A stretch of 64,000 bases of DNA from assembly GCF_030272615.1 (NCBI RefSeq), contig NC_081411.1, positions 181,436,977-181,500,976 on the forward strand, in the 5' to 3' direction. How positions within the stretch are numbered: the stretch's first letter is position 1; each line of letters begins with the position of its first letter. This DNA comes from Cryptomeria japonica. Its lineage: Eukaryota > Streptophyta > Pinopsida > Cupressales > Cupressaceae. Positions 1 through 11,984 of this stretch are shown in pieces. The notes beneath the pieces are model-generated. The model had not been told where the DNA came from. It saw only the letters and a list, made by a program, of their open reading frames with translations, and made no database searches. The position numbers were made by a program, and so were the translations under genes.

Positions 1-80
1 GTAATGGTATCTATGTACTTCTCAACACATATTTTTGGGATCCTATATCTCAAAATTAAGCTCTTCCGAAGTTCATAAAA

Positions 81-842
81 TTATTCCTTGCATACCCTGT
101 CTCTGTTATTTAGATTGTCTAAATGTATTTTAATTTTCTTTCCAACCAGTAAACTCGCATATGAAGCAACATTCTCCTTCAATGAATTATAAAAGCAGAA
201 ATCGAGGCATACAATCAATGATCTAAAGTGAAAGGGATAACCATCATTCTTAGTCAACTCAATATTACTAAACACTTGTTGTCTCAATAACTCACACAAA
301 TCATAGTTCATTCTTGTCTTAGCCATTTGATAAGAAACATATACAACAATAGCCAAAGTAGAACCTTCTATGTTTCGAAAATAAATCTTATAAGTAATGC
401 TCATAGCAACATATCTTACCAAAGGGTCTAAAACAATGTCAATTCGTAAAGCTCTTTGATCTCCAATTAAACCTATCAAAGCTTGAAACTCTTTGTTCCT
501 TACCAATTTCTTTGCAAGTACAATTCCATCCGAACAAAGACTAGTAACAACCTTCAAAGCTTCCTTTGTAATTTGATATAGTCTGTCTAGCCAAATACAG
601 TCATCATGAATTTTGCTAAGTGAAATCTTGCCCATTTCTTCATCGATTAGCATAAAAAATTCACTCCAAATATCCAAACCCTTATTCCCTAACTCGATAA
701 TTGACTGTAAATTTTCCCTAGTTCAAGAGAGTCCTCAAAATTCTTGATTTTTACATTGTCATATCCTCAAATTGCACATCAATAAAATTATAAATATATT
801 CAAGACACACCACCCTGGTCAGTATTGATGAAAATGCACTAA
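81..842 (-). pseudogene. ORF2-family protein fragment (element copy C)
   Basis: An open frame of 198 codons (677 to 81) aligns with ORF2 of copy B (58463-59410) and copy A (29933-31034). Shared blocks are WLD followed by ITKE and a conserved VT, then R-x-L/M-R, then a D-(I/L)-CEWL-like segment (here DLCELL), then a closing LIVC-L block. Upstream, 678-842 still translates with stops and a frame change into a block matching the GAFS...VVYVED region of copy B (here SAFSS...VVCLEY). The function is unknown. The copy is more diverged than A or B, yet the 198-codon stretch has no stop, which is odd beside the decayed ORF1 of the same element. It ends at the window edge side, so the C-terminal part of ORF2 is missing or lies beyond. 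I infer an old member of the family. Confidence 0.6.
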
Positions 843-2439
843 CTGAAAAGCCTCTTATATGTTCTTTCATGAATTTATTGAATTCAGGTTGGGATTCATC
901 TTCATGACTAATAAATTTACTGGAATCCATGAGATAAAGATTATAAATACCTTTGCAAAGATGATAACAATTTCTCTTGAACGCTTCTTTTTTCTTCTCA
1001 AATTATCAATTCACCAATAGCAAAATAATAAAAAAATCACTTTAAGTACTTTGAAGAAAGACATCGAGTTTTACTACCAAAAATTGTCAGGTCACCCAAA
1101 AAGCTGCTAAACCATCATGTTTGTGTAAATAGTAACTTTTCAAACCTTTGCAATCTATTGCACAACAATATTTTATGTTGCAATCTTCATCAGGAGTTCA
1201 GAGACATCATCATACTCAATATATCAATTTGTTGTGACAACAACATCAACTCATTTGGTCAGGAAAAAGGTTCTTAATTATAGCTCCCCCTAAGCCAAAG
1301 CTTCCAAAGTAGTTTCTAGAGGGGATTTCTGCACTAGAGCTAGATGTAGCAACATTCTCTGTCAAACCCATTTTCTTCTTTCTCTAATTATTTTTCATTT
1401 CATTCCTCACTTCTTCTACATCAATCTTCTTTATTGCTTCTATAGCTAGGAAATCAGAATAAAGCATCAAAGCCTAAATATTAGGTAACCATGAAACATA
1501 ACAAGCAATGAATATGAATCCTAATACATTCAATAAAAGAACAAAAGATAGGACATTCAAATAAAAGGTGCAAACCATCACTAGTGTCTCCCTTTGTTGA
1601 CCTCCATTGTTCTCCTTTCACCTTCAAATGAGATTTTGTGGATTTCACCTACAAGTGCAAATGAAAGTGGAAAAGCAAGTTGACAATGAGAGATGAAAAG
1701 AAAGTTCACATAAGATTACTCAAAGCATGGTTGTCGAAAATGAGCAACGGGAGCTCAATTTAGAGAAAAGAAGATTTTGAATCAATGGATGGGATTAATC
1801 TGGAGATAGGAAGAATCAGTGGCTAGGATCAAACATATTGTAGAGTTTACATTAGGAGACAAAGAAAAAGCGGAATAAATTCAGAATCAAATCGAGGAAG
1901 ATAGAATCAAATTGAGGAAGATGGAATCAAATAGAGGAAGATAATATGGGGATTTAATAAATAAATAAATTGATTATCCTCGTATTTTTCCAAATTGGTA
2001 GGTTGAAAAGATAAATATGGGATAATTAATAAATAAAATTTGTTAATTATCTGCATATGAGAATATAAATATGATAAATTAATAAATTAAATTTATTAAT
2101 TTACTATTCATATTTAAAAATTAATTAATCAAATTAATTGAATTTATTTAAATATTGAGATGAAATATTAGACTAAGGGGCAAATAATTAATTTATTATT
2201 GTCATAGGATGCATGATGAAAATTAATGGCCTGACCAAAATGAGCTATCTACAACTTCATTATTTATTACTAAATTGTCTCTCTTTATATTCAGGTCCTT
2301 TTGCATACTTTAGCAATGTGTCTAACTTTATTGCAACTGAAACATTTGATATTACTCTACTTTGAGTTCCTTGTGGTTGTTTTAGATATGCATTTATTAT
2401 CCTTGTGTCGAAAACCACTGCATAACTGACAATAACCAT
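843..2439 (-). other. Decayed ORF1-ORF2 linker of copy C
   Basis: AT-rich DNA between the CCHC and ORF2 remnants. It is longer than the roughly 470-bp linker in copy B, so it probably holds extra inserted sequence. A possible ORF2 start codon lies near 1371 on the minus strand, but the frame breaks soon after. No other gene is supported. Confidence 0.35.
1883..1942. repeat. 20-bp tandem repeat, three units
   Basis: Three adjacent 20-bp units (1883-1902, 1903-1922, 1923-1942) of the form RGAATCAAATNGAGGAAGAT differ at one to three positions each. Confidence 0.8.
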
Positions 2440-2660
2440 AGAAGAATCTATTTCTTCCATCCATAATTTGATTTATGCAATTACTAGCCTTATGACCAAA
2501 TTTCTTGCACGCAAAACAATGAATATCTCAATTTACTCTATTTATACATTCTAAAGTCTCTTGTCCAAATTTATTAGAGGAGAAACAATAACCATTAAAT
2601 GAGGAGTACCTTTGAGCATTAGGTTGTCTGACCGAAGGTTTCTTTGTGGAGCTTCTTTGA
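2440..2660 (-). pseudogene. CCHC zinc-knuckle part of ORF1 (copy C)
   Basis: The minus-strand translation contains VRQPNA followed by FNG, as in copies A and B, then a degenerate knuckle (cysteines replaced by serines) and one good knuckle, CFACKKFGHKASNC. An in-frame stop lies between them. This is the nucleic-acid-binding end of the gag-like ORF1. It is separated from its coiled-coil half (3702-4118) by the inverted-repeat segment at 2701-3636. Confidence 0.65.
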
Positions 2661-2700
2661 TTCTAGGGTTGTCTACCTTTGTTTGTTTCTTCAATGTGGA

Positions 2701-3636
2701 GTGATCCCATAATACTGGGTTACACTTTTTAGCTAAACTTGACACTAAAATCAGTATTTTGAACCTGATCTTTATTTTCTAACACTTATAGCCATTAAAC
2801 CATTAAGAATTTGAAGATGAAGTAAACTACTGATTTGTGAAATTTTTCATATTGGTTCTAAATATTTTTTAAAAACAATAATTAGATATGAATTGTTCAT
2901 ATTGTTATGTAACTTTTAATAACTTATAATTTACAGTAATCAATATTTTTTAGAAGTGGCATTTATTCTATAATGCGAAACATTTTTTTTAGCAAGAAGA
3001 AAATTCTAATTTTTAAAATATGGATTTGTCACACGAATATCTAGTGGAAGGATATTTTTTTAGTTAATTTGGGTAATTTTAATTTGGACAGAGGTGTATT
3101 TCGTAGTACATAACATTTTTGGTATGCATTTGAATTAAATTCTTCTTTTTGTGTTGAAATAAGGATATCAATACCTAGGGAAAAGATATTTTTTACAATT
3201 TTATTTCTCTATTTTTCAATTTTTTCGTATGTGTGAAACACAATCCTTAATGTTTCATGAAAAACCTACATTCATAATAAATAAAACATAAATATATTAA
3301 TGAAATTAAATATATTAAAAATTATACTATTTGGAAAGCTTATAATAAGGACTACATACTTAAAAACATATATTTTTTAGATGAATTCCTTTGACCCCTT
3401 GAAAGCAAATGTAAAAGTGTTTTTTATCAGAATTTTGATAGGTGCGAAGGAGACTCCATTACAGGTAAGATTTAAAGGTAGAGAGGTTCTATCCAAGAGA
3501 CTTTGATCTAACTCTCTTGAATTAATTACTTCAAATGGGATCTTTGAACACTTAAATCATTATATTTTCTAAAAAATTATGATTTCAACAAAAATCGGGA
3601 TGTGCCAGAAAGTGTAACCCAATATTATGGGATCAC
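2701..3636. mobile_element. Inverted-repeat-bounded segment, possible DNA transposon/MITE
   Basis: 28-bp ends at 2701-2728 and 3609-3636 are inverted copies with one mismatch; the outer sequence is GTGATCCCATAATA. The 936-bp interior is AT-rich and has no convincing ORF. It sits between the coiled-coil and CCHC parts of ORF1 of copy C, which are adjacent in copies A and B, so insertion is the simplest reading. I found no clear target-site duplication beside the repeats, so the superfamily and even the transposon nature are unproven. Confidence 0.45.
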
Positions 3637-3701
3637 CTTGCACTGCTCCAATTAAACCTTCTTCATCTTGCCTTTATCTTCAATTTTTTTATTTGAACAT
3701 T

Positions 3702-4118
3702 CTACAGCTTCAAAACCTCTAGAGATTTTTGCATAGCCATCATTTCCTCGAGTTTCTTAGTACTTTCCTTGAATTTGTCTTCAAATCTCAGGGTTACAAC
3801 TTCTTTTTCCAATCTTGTGCATTCTTCAGTCTTTTGTTTGATTAAGTCATTTAGACATTCTTCTATTTTCTTTCTTTCCTCAACTTGTACTTTCAAATTC
3901 ACAAATGTTTCATTTTCTTGCTTGAATTCCTTCCTAACCTCTCTATATCTTTCTCAAAATTTCTTGATTTGTCCTCTCATCTTTTTGATGCACTTGTTTA
4001 CTTCTTTGATATTCTCTTTCAAATTTTTGTTTTCACTTTCCATGTTCTCAAGATCTTGAAGAATATTTTGTAACTCTCCATCCATAAGAATTTCTTCTAC
4101 ACCTAACTCAAGAGCCAT
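3702..4118 (-). pseudogene. Coiled-coil part of ORF1 (copy C)
   Basis: From an ATG at 4118 the minus strand encodes a Lys/Glu-rich helical protein (MALELGVEEIL..., then ...EERKKIEECLNDLIKQ), broken by a stop near 3960 and a frame change. It starts 54 bases below the PBS at 4172-4187, as ORF1 does in copies A and B. The heptad-like charge pattern and the terminal KKLEEMMAMQKS block resemble the end of the copia gag coiled coil at 52145-53764. It would be a gag-like structural protein. Confidence 0.55.
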
Positions 4119-4171
4119 CTATTCAACCAAGAAGATCTCCCTTTAGCAGTTAGGCTAATAACAAGGGACCA

Positions 4172-4187
4172 AAGCTCTGAAACCAAT
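4172..4187 (-). other. Primer-binding site (tRNA-iMet type), copy C
   Basis: Minus strand reads ATTGGTTTCAGAGCTT directly inside an LTR end (TGTTGAAC on the plus strand). It matches the plant initiator tRNA-Met complement TGGTATCAGAGC with one change. Confidence 0.65.
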
Positions 4188-4900
4188 TGTTGAACAACTG
4201 AAATATTGAGAGGATGTGTGAATTAGTATTCCCTAAATGTCTTTTAAGATTATCTTGTTATTACTACTTTGCAAATTTATTTCAATTAGAAAAAAATGAG
4301 TGATTAAATGAACAAAACAAAGATATCATCCACATCAACACGCACAAGAGAGAACCAGATTTTTGCATGGAAACCTGTTAGGGAATTACGACAGAGTGGG
4401 TTAATGGGTTAACTCTCTATATAATATAACCAATTATAGAATATTGCAAGTGCTCATTGCTTGAGGTTCACTACCAAAATGAAAAGACTCGTTGCCAAGA
4501 GGGCTTACCACCCAGAAGAGAACAAAAAAAATGAACTGCTAAGATTGCATCTTACATATGCATGAATTACAATTCTAGTTAAGCTCAATATACAAACTTC
4601 TCATACTTCATTCATTCTTCAGCTATTTGCTTCAATCGCATTTGATAAATCTATCACACTTTTGTCTCTATATCTCGATTTCCCGTTATATCTCTTTTGT
4701 ATAGATACAGATTCATCTCATCAAAGGAATACATCTCATCTCATATATATATGCTGATTCATATATCAAGTCAGTCATTTATGCCTTATATGCAATATAC
4801 ATCATTTGTTTCACTTGCATAGGCTAACCAAAGTTATAACAAGAAATTAAAGCCAACTAGGACATACATGTTATCTAAAAAGTTTAACCATGTCCCAAAA
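4188..4900 (-). repeat. 5' LTR of copy C (outer end unresolved)
   Basis: Begins TGTTGAAC next to the PBS and carries the GAGAGG...GTGAATTAGTA segment seen at the same place in the other LTRs here, then a GGAAACC box near 4370. The outer end cannot be fixed; the LTR fades out before the microsatellite at 5058. Confidence 0.45.
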
Positions 4901-5057
4901 ATCCAAGGTTGGAATCAATCAATTAAAGAAATGCGGATGTCAAAACCAATAGTTTTGTTTTGGAGGAATAGGGCAACTGACAGAGTGAATTGCTAAACCA
5001 AGCATCTCACCTTCTGAAGATATAAAACTAGTGCAATCTAGAATATAGGTATATCTA

Positions 5058-5166
5058 ATGTGTGTGTGTGTATGTGTGTGTGTGTATGTGTGTGTCACAC
5101 TCTCACACACACACAAATATATATACATATACATATATATACATACATAAACATATACATATATAC

Positions 5167-5215
<49 letters not shown>

Positions 5216-5372
5216 CATATATACATCATATATATACATATGTATATACATATGCATATACATATATACACACACACATATGTATGTATATATATACATA
5301 TATACATCATACATATACATATGCATATACATATATATACACACATATATGTACATATATAGATAAACATAT

Positions 5373-5406
<34 letters not shown>

Positions 5407-5485
5407 ACATATATACATATATAGATGTATATATATGTGTGTGTGTGTACACATATATATAGATGCAGAGATAATCCAAAGTATA

Positions 5486-5532
<47 letters not shown>

Positions 5533-5785
5533 CATACATATACATACATATACATATATATGTATACATATGCATAGATATACATATATATATGTATACA
5601 TATGTGTGTGTGTGTGTGTGTGTACATATATATATGTGCACACACACACATACATCTATACACATACTTACATATATATATATACACACACACATATATG
5701 TATATATACATTTATAGATGTATATATATAGATATAGATATACATATATACATATAGATATATACATACATGCATACATACATAC

Positions 5786-5824
<39 letters not shown>
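5058..5824. repeat. Compound (TG/CA)n-(TA)n microsatellite
   Basis: About 770 bp of alternating purine-pyrimidine DNA: GT and CA runs separated by ATATACAT-type tracts on both strands. Long ORFs here on both strands are translated repeat ([12 protein letters not shown]) and are not genes. Confidence 0.97.
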
Positions 5825-5826
<2 letters not shown>

Positions 5827-5884
5827 GATAACTTTAAGAAACCCTCCTTGGCTAAAGGTGTAAAATCCTGGTGAATCTTTCAAT

Positions 5885-6290
5885 ATTTTGGAGAAAAATA
5901 TTAATTTTTTTTGGTGATTTTTTTAAATAGGGGGAAAATATTAAATTTCGTTGCCGAATTTTTCTCAGTTGCGTAAGAATTGTATGAAAATTAAGGCAAA
6001 CTTTTCATTCTTTTTGAGAAAAAAAATTAATTTTATTTGCGAATCTTTTTCTTTTGCGTGAATTTTTTTCAAAAATTAAGGTGAATATTTCATTATTTCT
6101 AAGGAAAAATAATAATTACATTGGTGATTTTGTTCATATTGCATGAAAAATGTGGAAAAATTAAGGCGAATAATTCATTATTTTTGGGGAAAAATAATAA
6201 TTGCATTGGCGAATTATGTTTTTCAATCACATAAAAATTGTAGAATAATTAAGGCTAATCTTCCATTACTAATTGGAGAAAAAAACTAAT
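5885..6290. repeat. 85-bp degenerate minisatellite
   Basis: The marker TTAAGG recurs at 5991, 6076, 6161 and 6249 (spacing 85, 85, 88). Each unit includes GGAAAAATAATAATT, a TTGGCGAATT-like core and a GCATGAAAATTGT-like end. About five units; a further diverged piece lies near 7891. Confidence 0.8.
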
Positions 6291-7560
6291 ATAACAAACA
6301 CATCACATCTTAGATGTAAGTGTCCTGCATATCTGTATGAAATCTTTTAGAAAGTCACTTTTTGGCACGTATGAAATCTTGATCGAGGATTCTTTGCTAT
6401 CCTTTTGCATAGAAAACTAAAAACACTACATGTGTCAGAGAAAAAAAATATGAAGGATAGCACATATTTAATATTCAATGAGAAGCTACCAGTATTAATC
6501 TGTGTTGAGGTTTGTGAGTCATGTACAAGTGTCAAGACTATTGAAATGAAAGCTTTCTTATGTAATGAGAGAAAAGTACATCTCACACAAATTAATATAG
6601 TATGTGGAATAATCCAAAGTATAGACCTGACAGTCAATTGTCTTCACTTCGCAATTCAAGAAATGGGGTCATTATTTGCATGCTGCATTGTAGAAGATAA
6701 ACATTTTCTAGAGATAAGTTTTTAGGAAGCATTGTTGTTTTGATTGCAGAGGTTTTAAAATGAAGTGCATAGAAGGTGCGGTTGAATTCTGGCATAAGGA
6801 GATATGGTTGAAGGTTTGCAGATGCCATGAAGTAAAGAAAATTGATGACTTACCTTGTAGCTAGAGGGTTATTAAAATAGCCAAATATAACCAAAGGGTT
6901 ATTAAAAGGCTCGAGTGCAACTGCAGGCTTTGGCTGCAGTTGCAAATAATTCTGATCTCTCTAGCAATCGCCATGTCCCCCTTATAATGTGTAGAATGTA
7001 GAGAGAAAGCTAGACTTGAAGGCACAAGAGATGCAGTTTTGGAGTCAAGCATCCCTTCTTGATCAAAACTCTCAAAGTTCTCCCCTACCAAGAAATGCAA
7101 TGAGAATCTTGTATCCTGGTATTCTCTGCATCAATAACCACAAATGTGCTATAGTGGCATGGCTCATAAGGTAGTTCACATTCATGGAAGATTTTTGTGT
7201 CTCTAAACCAAAGCTTTCATGAATACTAGCCTCGAGGTTTTGTGGCATTGCAATACATGTTACACATTCTTGTAAAAGGCCAATAGCTTGTTGCATTCCT
7301 TATGATTATAAAAGGAATATCAAGGTTGTAAAGAAGGATTCTATAATTTTCTCATCTCCGAGTAGAGTAGAACTAGAAACGGGGCTTTGTCTTGTCTTGT
7401 GTGTAGGATGGTTTCATGGTGAAAGAATGTACACTTTCTTTCAGTAGTTATTCAATTAGTTCATGAATAGACTATTATATTTATTATTGTTGCTAACATT
7501 GTCTTCATTTGTACTTTCAGATATTACATGAATGATGAATCATAATATTGAGAATATTTT
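6230..7560. repeat. Tandem segmental duplication, copy 1
   Basis: Blocks at 6240-6440, 6870-6960 and 7270-7560 recur in the same order at 7890-8065, 8480-8560 and 9018-9320. Shared features include GAATAATTAAGGCT, the CTGCAGTTGCAAATAA box and CTTGTTGYATTCCTTA. Short ORFs within (such as 6405-6725) are not conserved in copy 2, so no gene is called. Confidence 0.6.
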
Positions 7561-7884
7561 GATTTGTCTTGGAAATTTCATTGTCAATGTTTGACTATGT
7601 AGTGTGAATGTGAATTTCCTTCAAGGAAGGAATTACATTCTATTTGCAAGTTACTGTAAGTCTGGAGTAATGTAATGGATCTATAAGAATAATTTGTGCA
7701 ACTACACATGAAATTGTGTTAACGCTAGGCATTAATGCTCAAGTGACTCACTATTATGAAATTATCTGTTGCTTGGGTTTGCATTCTTGATCTCATATTT
7801 GACTCTGAGATTTGTTTTAGAAATACATCAAAATCAAAGTGCAATTTCCTTTGTTTCAGAAATACATCAAAATCAAACTCCAAT

Positions 7885-9320
7885 TAAATGTAGAATAATT
7901 AAGGCTCGTCATTCACATTTTTTTTTGAAAATAACCCATATAGAAAGTGTACTGCATATCCATTGAAATTAGAAACATACTTTTTAGCCCATATGAAATC
8001 TTCATCTCATATTCTAAGCGATCTTTTCCCATAGAAAATACTCCTCATGTCAGAGGACTTTGTGCTTGTCATTTTGATGAAGAGTTACATGGGTACGAAT
8101 GTTAGCTTGTTCTTGAAGAAAATATTGAATTGGCAATTAAATGATTATAGCAGACTGATGAGTTTTGATCCTTCCATTAAGTGGCATGAAGACTTGCATG
8201 CCAACATGAAGATTTTTGATTCTTTGGAAAGGAAAAAAGGTGAAAAGGAATATTTAGAACTTCTAAATTTAGAGGTTCGAGGTTTTTCATAAATTGGTAG
8301 CAGTTGAGTTGATCAAGGAGCATTATAAATATTTCCCTCTACACTTGTTCAAGAATAGTATAAAAAATGGAATGCCCATATGTAGATGTTTCATGTGTGT
8401 TCATAAGATATAGGTTTAATGACACTGGGTGGAGAATATTTTAGGAAGGCTATATATTTATAACAACACAACATAATTCTTTGTAGCTAAAGGGACTTTC
8501 AAATTGGAGGAGATAGCTAAAGGGATTTTCAAAGGCCATCTGCAGTTGCAAATAACCTTTCATTGGCTGCCTACATTTGCTCCCTCATCTCCTAAAGCCT
8601 AAGAGCGAGAGGGAGCGGGGAGGAGAACAATGAGGACAAGGAAGAGTTAGCTCTAGCAAAGAGCCTGTTTAGTTAAAATTGATAACTAAAGTTGGACCCC
8701 TATTCTGATTACAATACCCATCTATGGAGCTCATCCACTAGTTTTTATAGCTAGGATCTTGCATATATTAAACTCCTCTAGTTTTTATAGTTAGAATCTT
8801 TCATCCATAAAGTTATCAGCAATGCGATGGTGGCGCAACTCAAGTAGTTGAATTTCAACAGTATTTTATTCTTCAAGGTGGTACATGATAGTTTCATGAT
8901 AGTTTTATTCATATGGTTTGATAAATTATCTTGTTCTATTTTAGGTTTCATATTGGGAATATATCATTTCCATGCGTAAATAACAAACATATGTCAAATG
9001 AGAACATGGCAATTGTATACAGCCTAAAGCTTGTTGTATTCCTTACTCTTATAAAAGGAATTCCAAGGTTGTAATTAAGAGAGTTTTTGGAGGGAATATT
9101 GGTCTCTTCGGAAAAAGGTATAGTAGTAATAGTGTATAAGTTAGAATGTGGAGTCTTGCATAGTGAAGAATGTATATACTCCTTCAACAATATTAATTAG
9201 TTTATGATCTGTCAAGATAATTACTACAAATATAGTCTCTAGAATGTACTTATTGATCTCACATGAATAATAATATCAATAGTTTTGTTATTTGTCTTTG
9301 CAAATCTCTTGTGAAAGTGA
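7885..9320. repeat. Tandem segmental duplication, copy 2
   Basis: The diverged partner of 6230-7560, offset about 1.65-1.75 kb. The offset grows along the copy, so small insertions or deletions accumulated. An 81-codon ORF at 8047-8292 has no counterpart in copy 1 and no motif I recognise; I do not call it a gene. Confidence 0.6.
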
Positions 9321-9581
9321 AATTTTGTTTGTTGGTTTAAGTACTTGTATCAAAAATTAGAAAAATAAAAAAAAAAGATATATATACTATTAATATATAT
9401 CGTGCAAGACAACTTATGGTAAGTATACATTTAATGGGACATTTATGCTAAAGCTAATCAAATGCCTTTAAATTAGGCATTGGGGTATTACCGTATTTTC
9501 ACATTACATGTTCGAGTTCAAAATACTAAGGTGGGAGTGATAGACATGCCAATTATGCTTAGGGCAATGAAACCATAGGCA

Positions 9582-10196
9582 ATGTTTGTAGGTGAAGTCA
9601 TAGATAAATGGTTAGGGGGGGTCTTAGTGAATGACCACCCGTACTTAATGCATGCAATCAAGATAGTGCTAGGGTTGGAGTTTCTGATGGCGTATCACAG
9701 GCATAGGGTCAGTTCAGATATTTTGGCCTTTTTTCTTGCCATGTTGTTATATGTTAGGGTGTCCAGGGAGTGGGCGAAAGAAATCACCTAGATAGTGTTT
9801 GAGCATACATATTTGTGAGACGTTGATGCAGTCATCAACAATGTGGATGAGAACCTCCTCATTCCCCTCCCATGGAACTATTACATTGGAAGGGTTTCTT
9901 AATTTTTGATTGTGCAAACACAAGATGCGCAGTTGTTGCAGGCACGAAGGAGTGATATACTATGCAGTATCAATTTCCTCATGTATGTAACCAAATTCAA
10001 GGAACTTGAGGAGGATGATTGGCATCGAGACTACCTAACCACTGAAGGTTTGGTAGATGAAGATAAAATTGATGAGGAGGATGCGGCTGAAATTGTAGGG
10101 GCACTGGAGCTAGGGAGTGGAGAGGAATGGATTGAGGATGACAGACACAGTGTGGATGAAATTGCAATAGGTGAAGCTCATGCTAATTCTAGATAG
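9582..10196 (+). pseudogene. Unrecognised decayed coding fragment, acidic C-terminus
   Basis: Two open stretches (9582-9791 and 9906-10196) are in different frames, with stops between them. The first contains FVGEVIDKWLGGVL...DHPYLMHAIKIVLG and HRHR. This resembles FMGKVSDKRLKGLF...DKRLVDAVKLLLG and HRYR in the opposite-strand ORF at 10698-11246, roughly one third identical over 50 residues by eye. The second is rich in Glu and Asp (EELEEDDW..., DEEDAAEIV). I do not recognise the family. It may be a gene fragment captured by a transposon. The A-rich ending typical of a retrogene is not clear. The 500 bp that follow hold nothing I can identify. Confidence 0.4.
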
Positions 10197-10697
10197 GATT
10201 GCCCGGTCATCTTACAAGCCAAGAAAGTCAAGGAGGAACATGAAGCTGCGGAGGCAGCAAGACAAACTGGGAATGTCTCCTAGCCTTGAAGTATGGTGCA
10301 GATGCTTCATTCTATTTTGATGCTTGAATTTTGTATTGTGGGTTATGGGTTGTTATGGGTGATCATTGGAAATGCCACCGAGAATGTATTTTTGGATACA
10401 ATCCAAATACTGTTGTATTTTTTTAAATCTTAATATAATGGGTGCTAGCCTTACTTAGCTATTCACTTATAAAAAAAATTTGTTCAAATGATTTATTTTA
10501 GCAAATCTTTCAGTATTTTGGGGGAACCGGAATATATTATAATGGTTGTTGGCCTTGCACAACTATTTACTATTAGGGTTTATCAAATTGTCACTTTATG
10601 GACCTATTGGTAGGTAATATGATATTTTATTGATTTAAAGCTTCAAAAAAAGATTACAAAAAGATTGGAGTCATCAAATAACCTCCATCCAATCCAT

Positions 10698-11246
10698 CTA
10701 TCTATAACCGAAACCACCGAAGCCAACTCTGAAACAAACCCTAATACCCACCTCCCATCCTCTTCTTGCGAGCTCTTTGCATCTCACCTTCAGCTTATCC
10801 TCTTGCCAGGGAACAAAGGGTAGTGGGTCTGTAGGCTCTGTTGACCCTTTAGAAATAATGAAACCCACTCCCGGAACAAACCACTCCCAAATTGAATCCA
10901 TCCCTCCCAGGTATTCTTCCACAATTAAAGTTTGCAAGGCCCTCTTCACCTTCTCCACATCCTCTTCAAATTCTAATCCCCATGCAACAATAAGGGAATG
11001 GATTTCCATATTATTCCTGTATCTGTGACTAATATGAATAATCTCCTCTCCTAGCAAGAGCTTCACCGCATCGACAAGCCTTTTATCCTTGAACAAGAAT
11101 AGGCCCTTCAATCTCTTATCTGACACTTTGCCCATGAAGGGCACCAATTTCTTCTTTGTTTTGAATGTGAAACTGGATTCCATGTTCCCTCTGCAATAAT
11201 GTCGACACCCCTTCAATTCAATATTAGCCCCTACTCTCTGCAACAC
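10698..11246 (-). CDS. Hypothetical protein, 182 aa, related to fragment at 9582
   Basis: An uninterrupted minus-strand ORF. Its N-terminus includes a KTKKKLVPFMGKVSDKR stretch, its centre DAVKLLLGEEIIHISHRYRNN and its C-terminal half EEYLGGMDSIWEWFVPGVGF. Composition looks like a real globular protein, not simple repeat. I recognise no family or catalytic motif. There is no intron signal, signal peptide or obvious TATA box close upstream. Homology to the broken plus-strand fragment at 9582-9791 suggests a repeated, mobile or duplicated gene. It could also be an exon of a longer lost gene. Confidence 0.4.
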   Translation of the reverse strand: MLQRVGANIELKGCRHYCRGNMESSFTFKTKKKLVPFMGKVSDKRLKGLFLFKDKRLVDAVKLLLGEEIIHISHRYRNNMEIHSLIVAWGLEFEEDVEKVKRALQTLIVEEYLGGMDSIWEWFVPGVGFIISKGSTEPTDPLPFVPWQEDKLKVRCKELARRGWEVGIRVCFRVGFGGFGYR

Positions 11247-11461
11247 ACTCTCTCAAAGAACTCTTAAACATTTTTGATAGAAATGGCCACCAGAAATGAA
11301 TAAATAATCAATACTCCTCACATCCTACTCCGTCGTTGAGAGCCAAGCTCATCAATGATCTGCCATCAATGTGTTGTTTGAGCTTTGTTCTACAATCAAT
11401 CCGCACAATTCAGCATTAATTTCACATCTATAAGTGGGAATGAGGCACTTCTTGATTTTAA

Positions 11462-11766
11462 ATTTATTCATTACTTGGATTTAAATACTAGATTAATTTA
11501 TTCACTTGTGATATTAAACTACATTAAATTTTATCTTTAATTCTCTTTCCGCTATCCATATAATGAGCTGCAAGTGCTATTTAACTGTAAATCTGTAATT
11601 AATTAATCAATCAACTTAATGACTGTTGGATGATCGCAGATCAACGACATAAGCTCTATTTCAGCCCGAAGTTCTAAAGGACAAAGGTTTCTTCAAAAAG
11701 TCACCAGAATAGAGATAGGTCTGAGCATTGTCTAATTAAATATTATAAATTATATACTTAATTAAC
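11462..11766. repeat. Direct repeat R1 (of R1-R3)
   Basis: Contains GTTGGATGATCGCAGATCAA, ACGACATAAGCTCTATTTC and GGTTTCTTCAAAAAGTCAC, all repeated in R2 and partly in R3. About 100 bp of R1 is absent from R2. Confidence 0.75.
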
Positions 11767-11984
11767 GAGGAGGATAGATTGGTCCAACCCTTTCTGACGT
11801 GTCCTTTGACCTCGAGCATGCATAATCTTATTGGTCCACTTAAGAAGACCCTGACGTCGACAGGGCCCATGTGCCATGTGTGTGGCGGGGCTGCAGATTT
11901 AAGGTGAAAGAGCATCTTGATCTAAATGGGCAATTGTGCAAAGATCTGGACCATTGATATCAAAGAAAGTGCACTACAGGGTAA

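Noticed and set aside
4940-5883. Long ORFs on both strands (up to 279 codons)
   Set aside because: They translate a TA/CA microsatellite ([12 protein letters not shown]); stops are simply rare in that repeat.
11780-11900. Plant promoter for a nearby gene
   Set aside because: ACGT-core words are present but no TATA box with a downstream gene can be supported.
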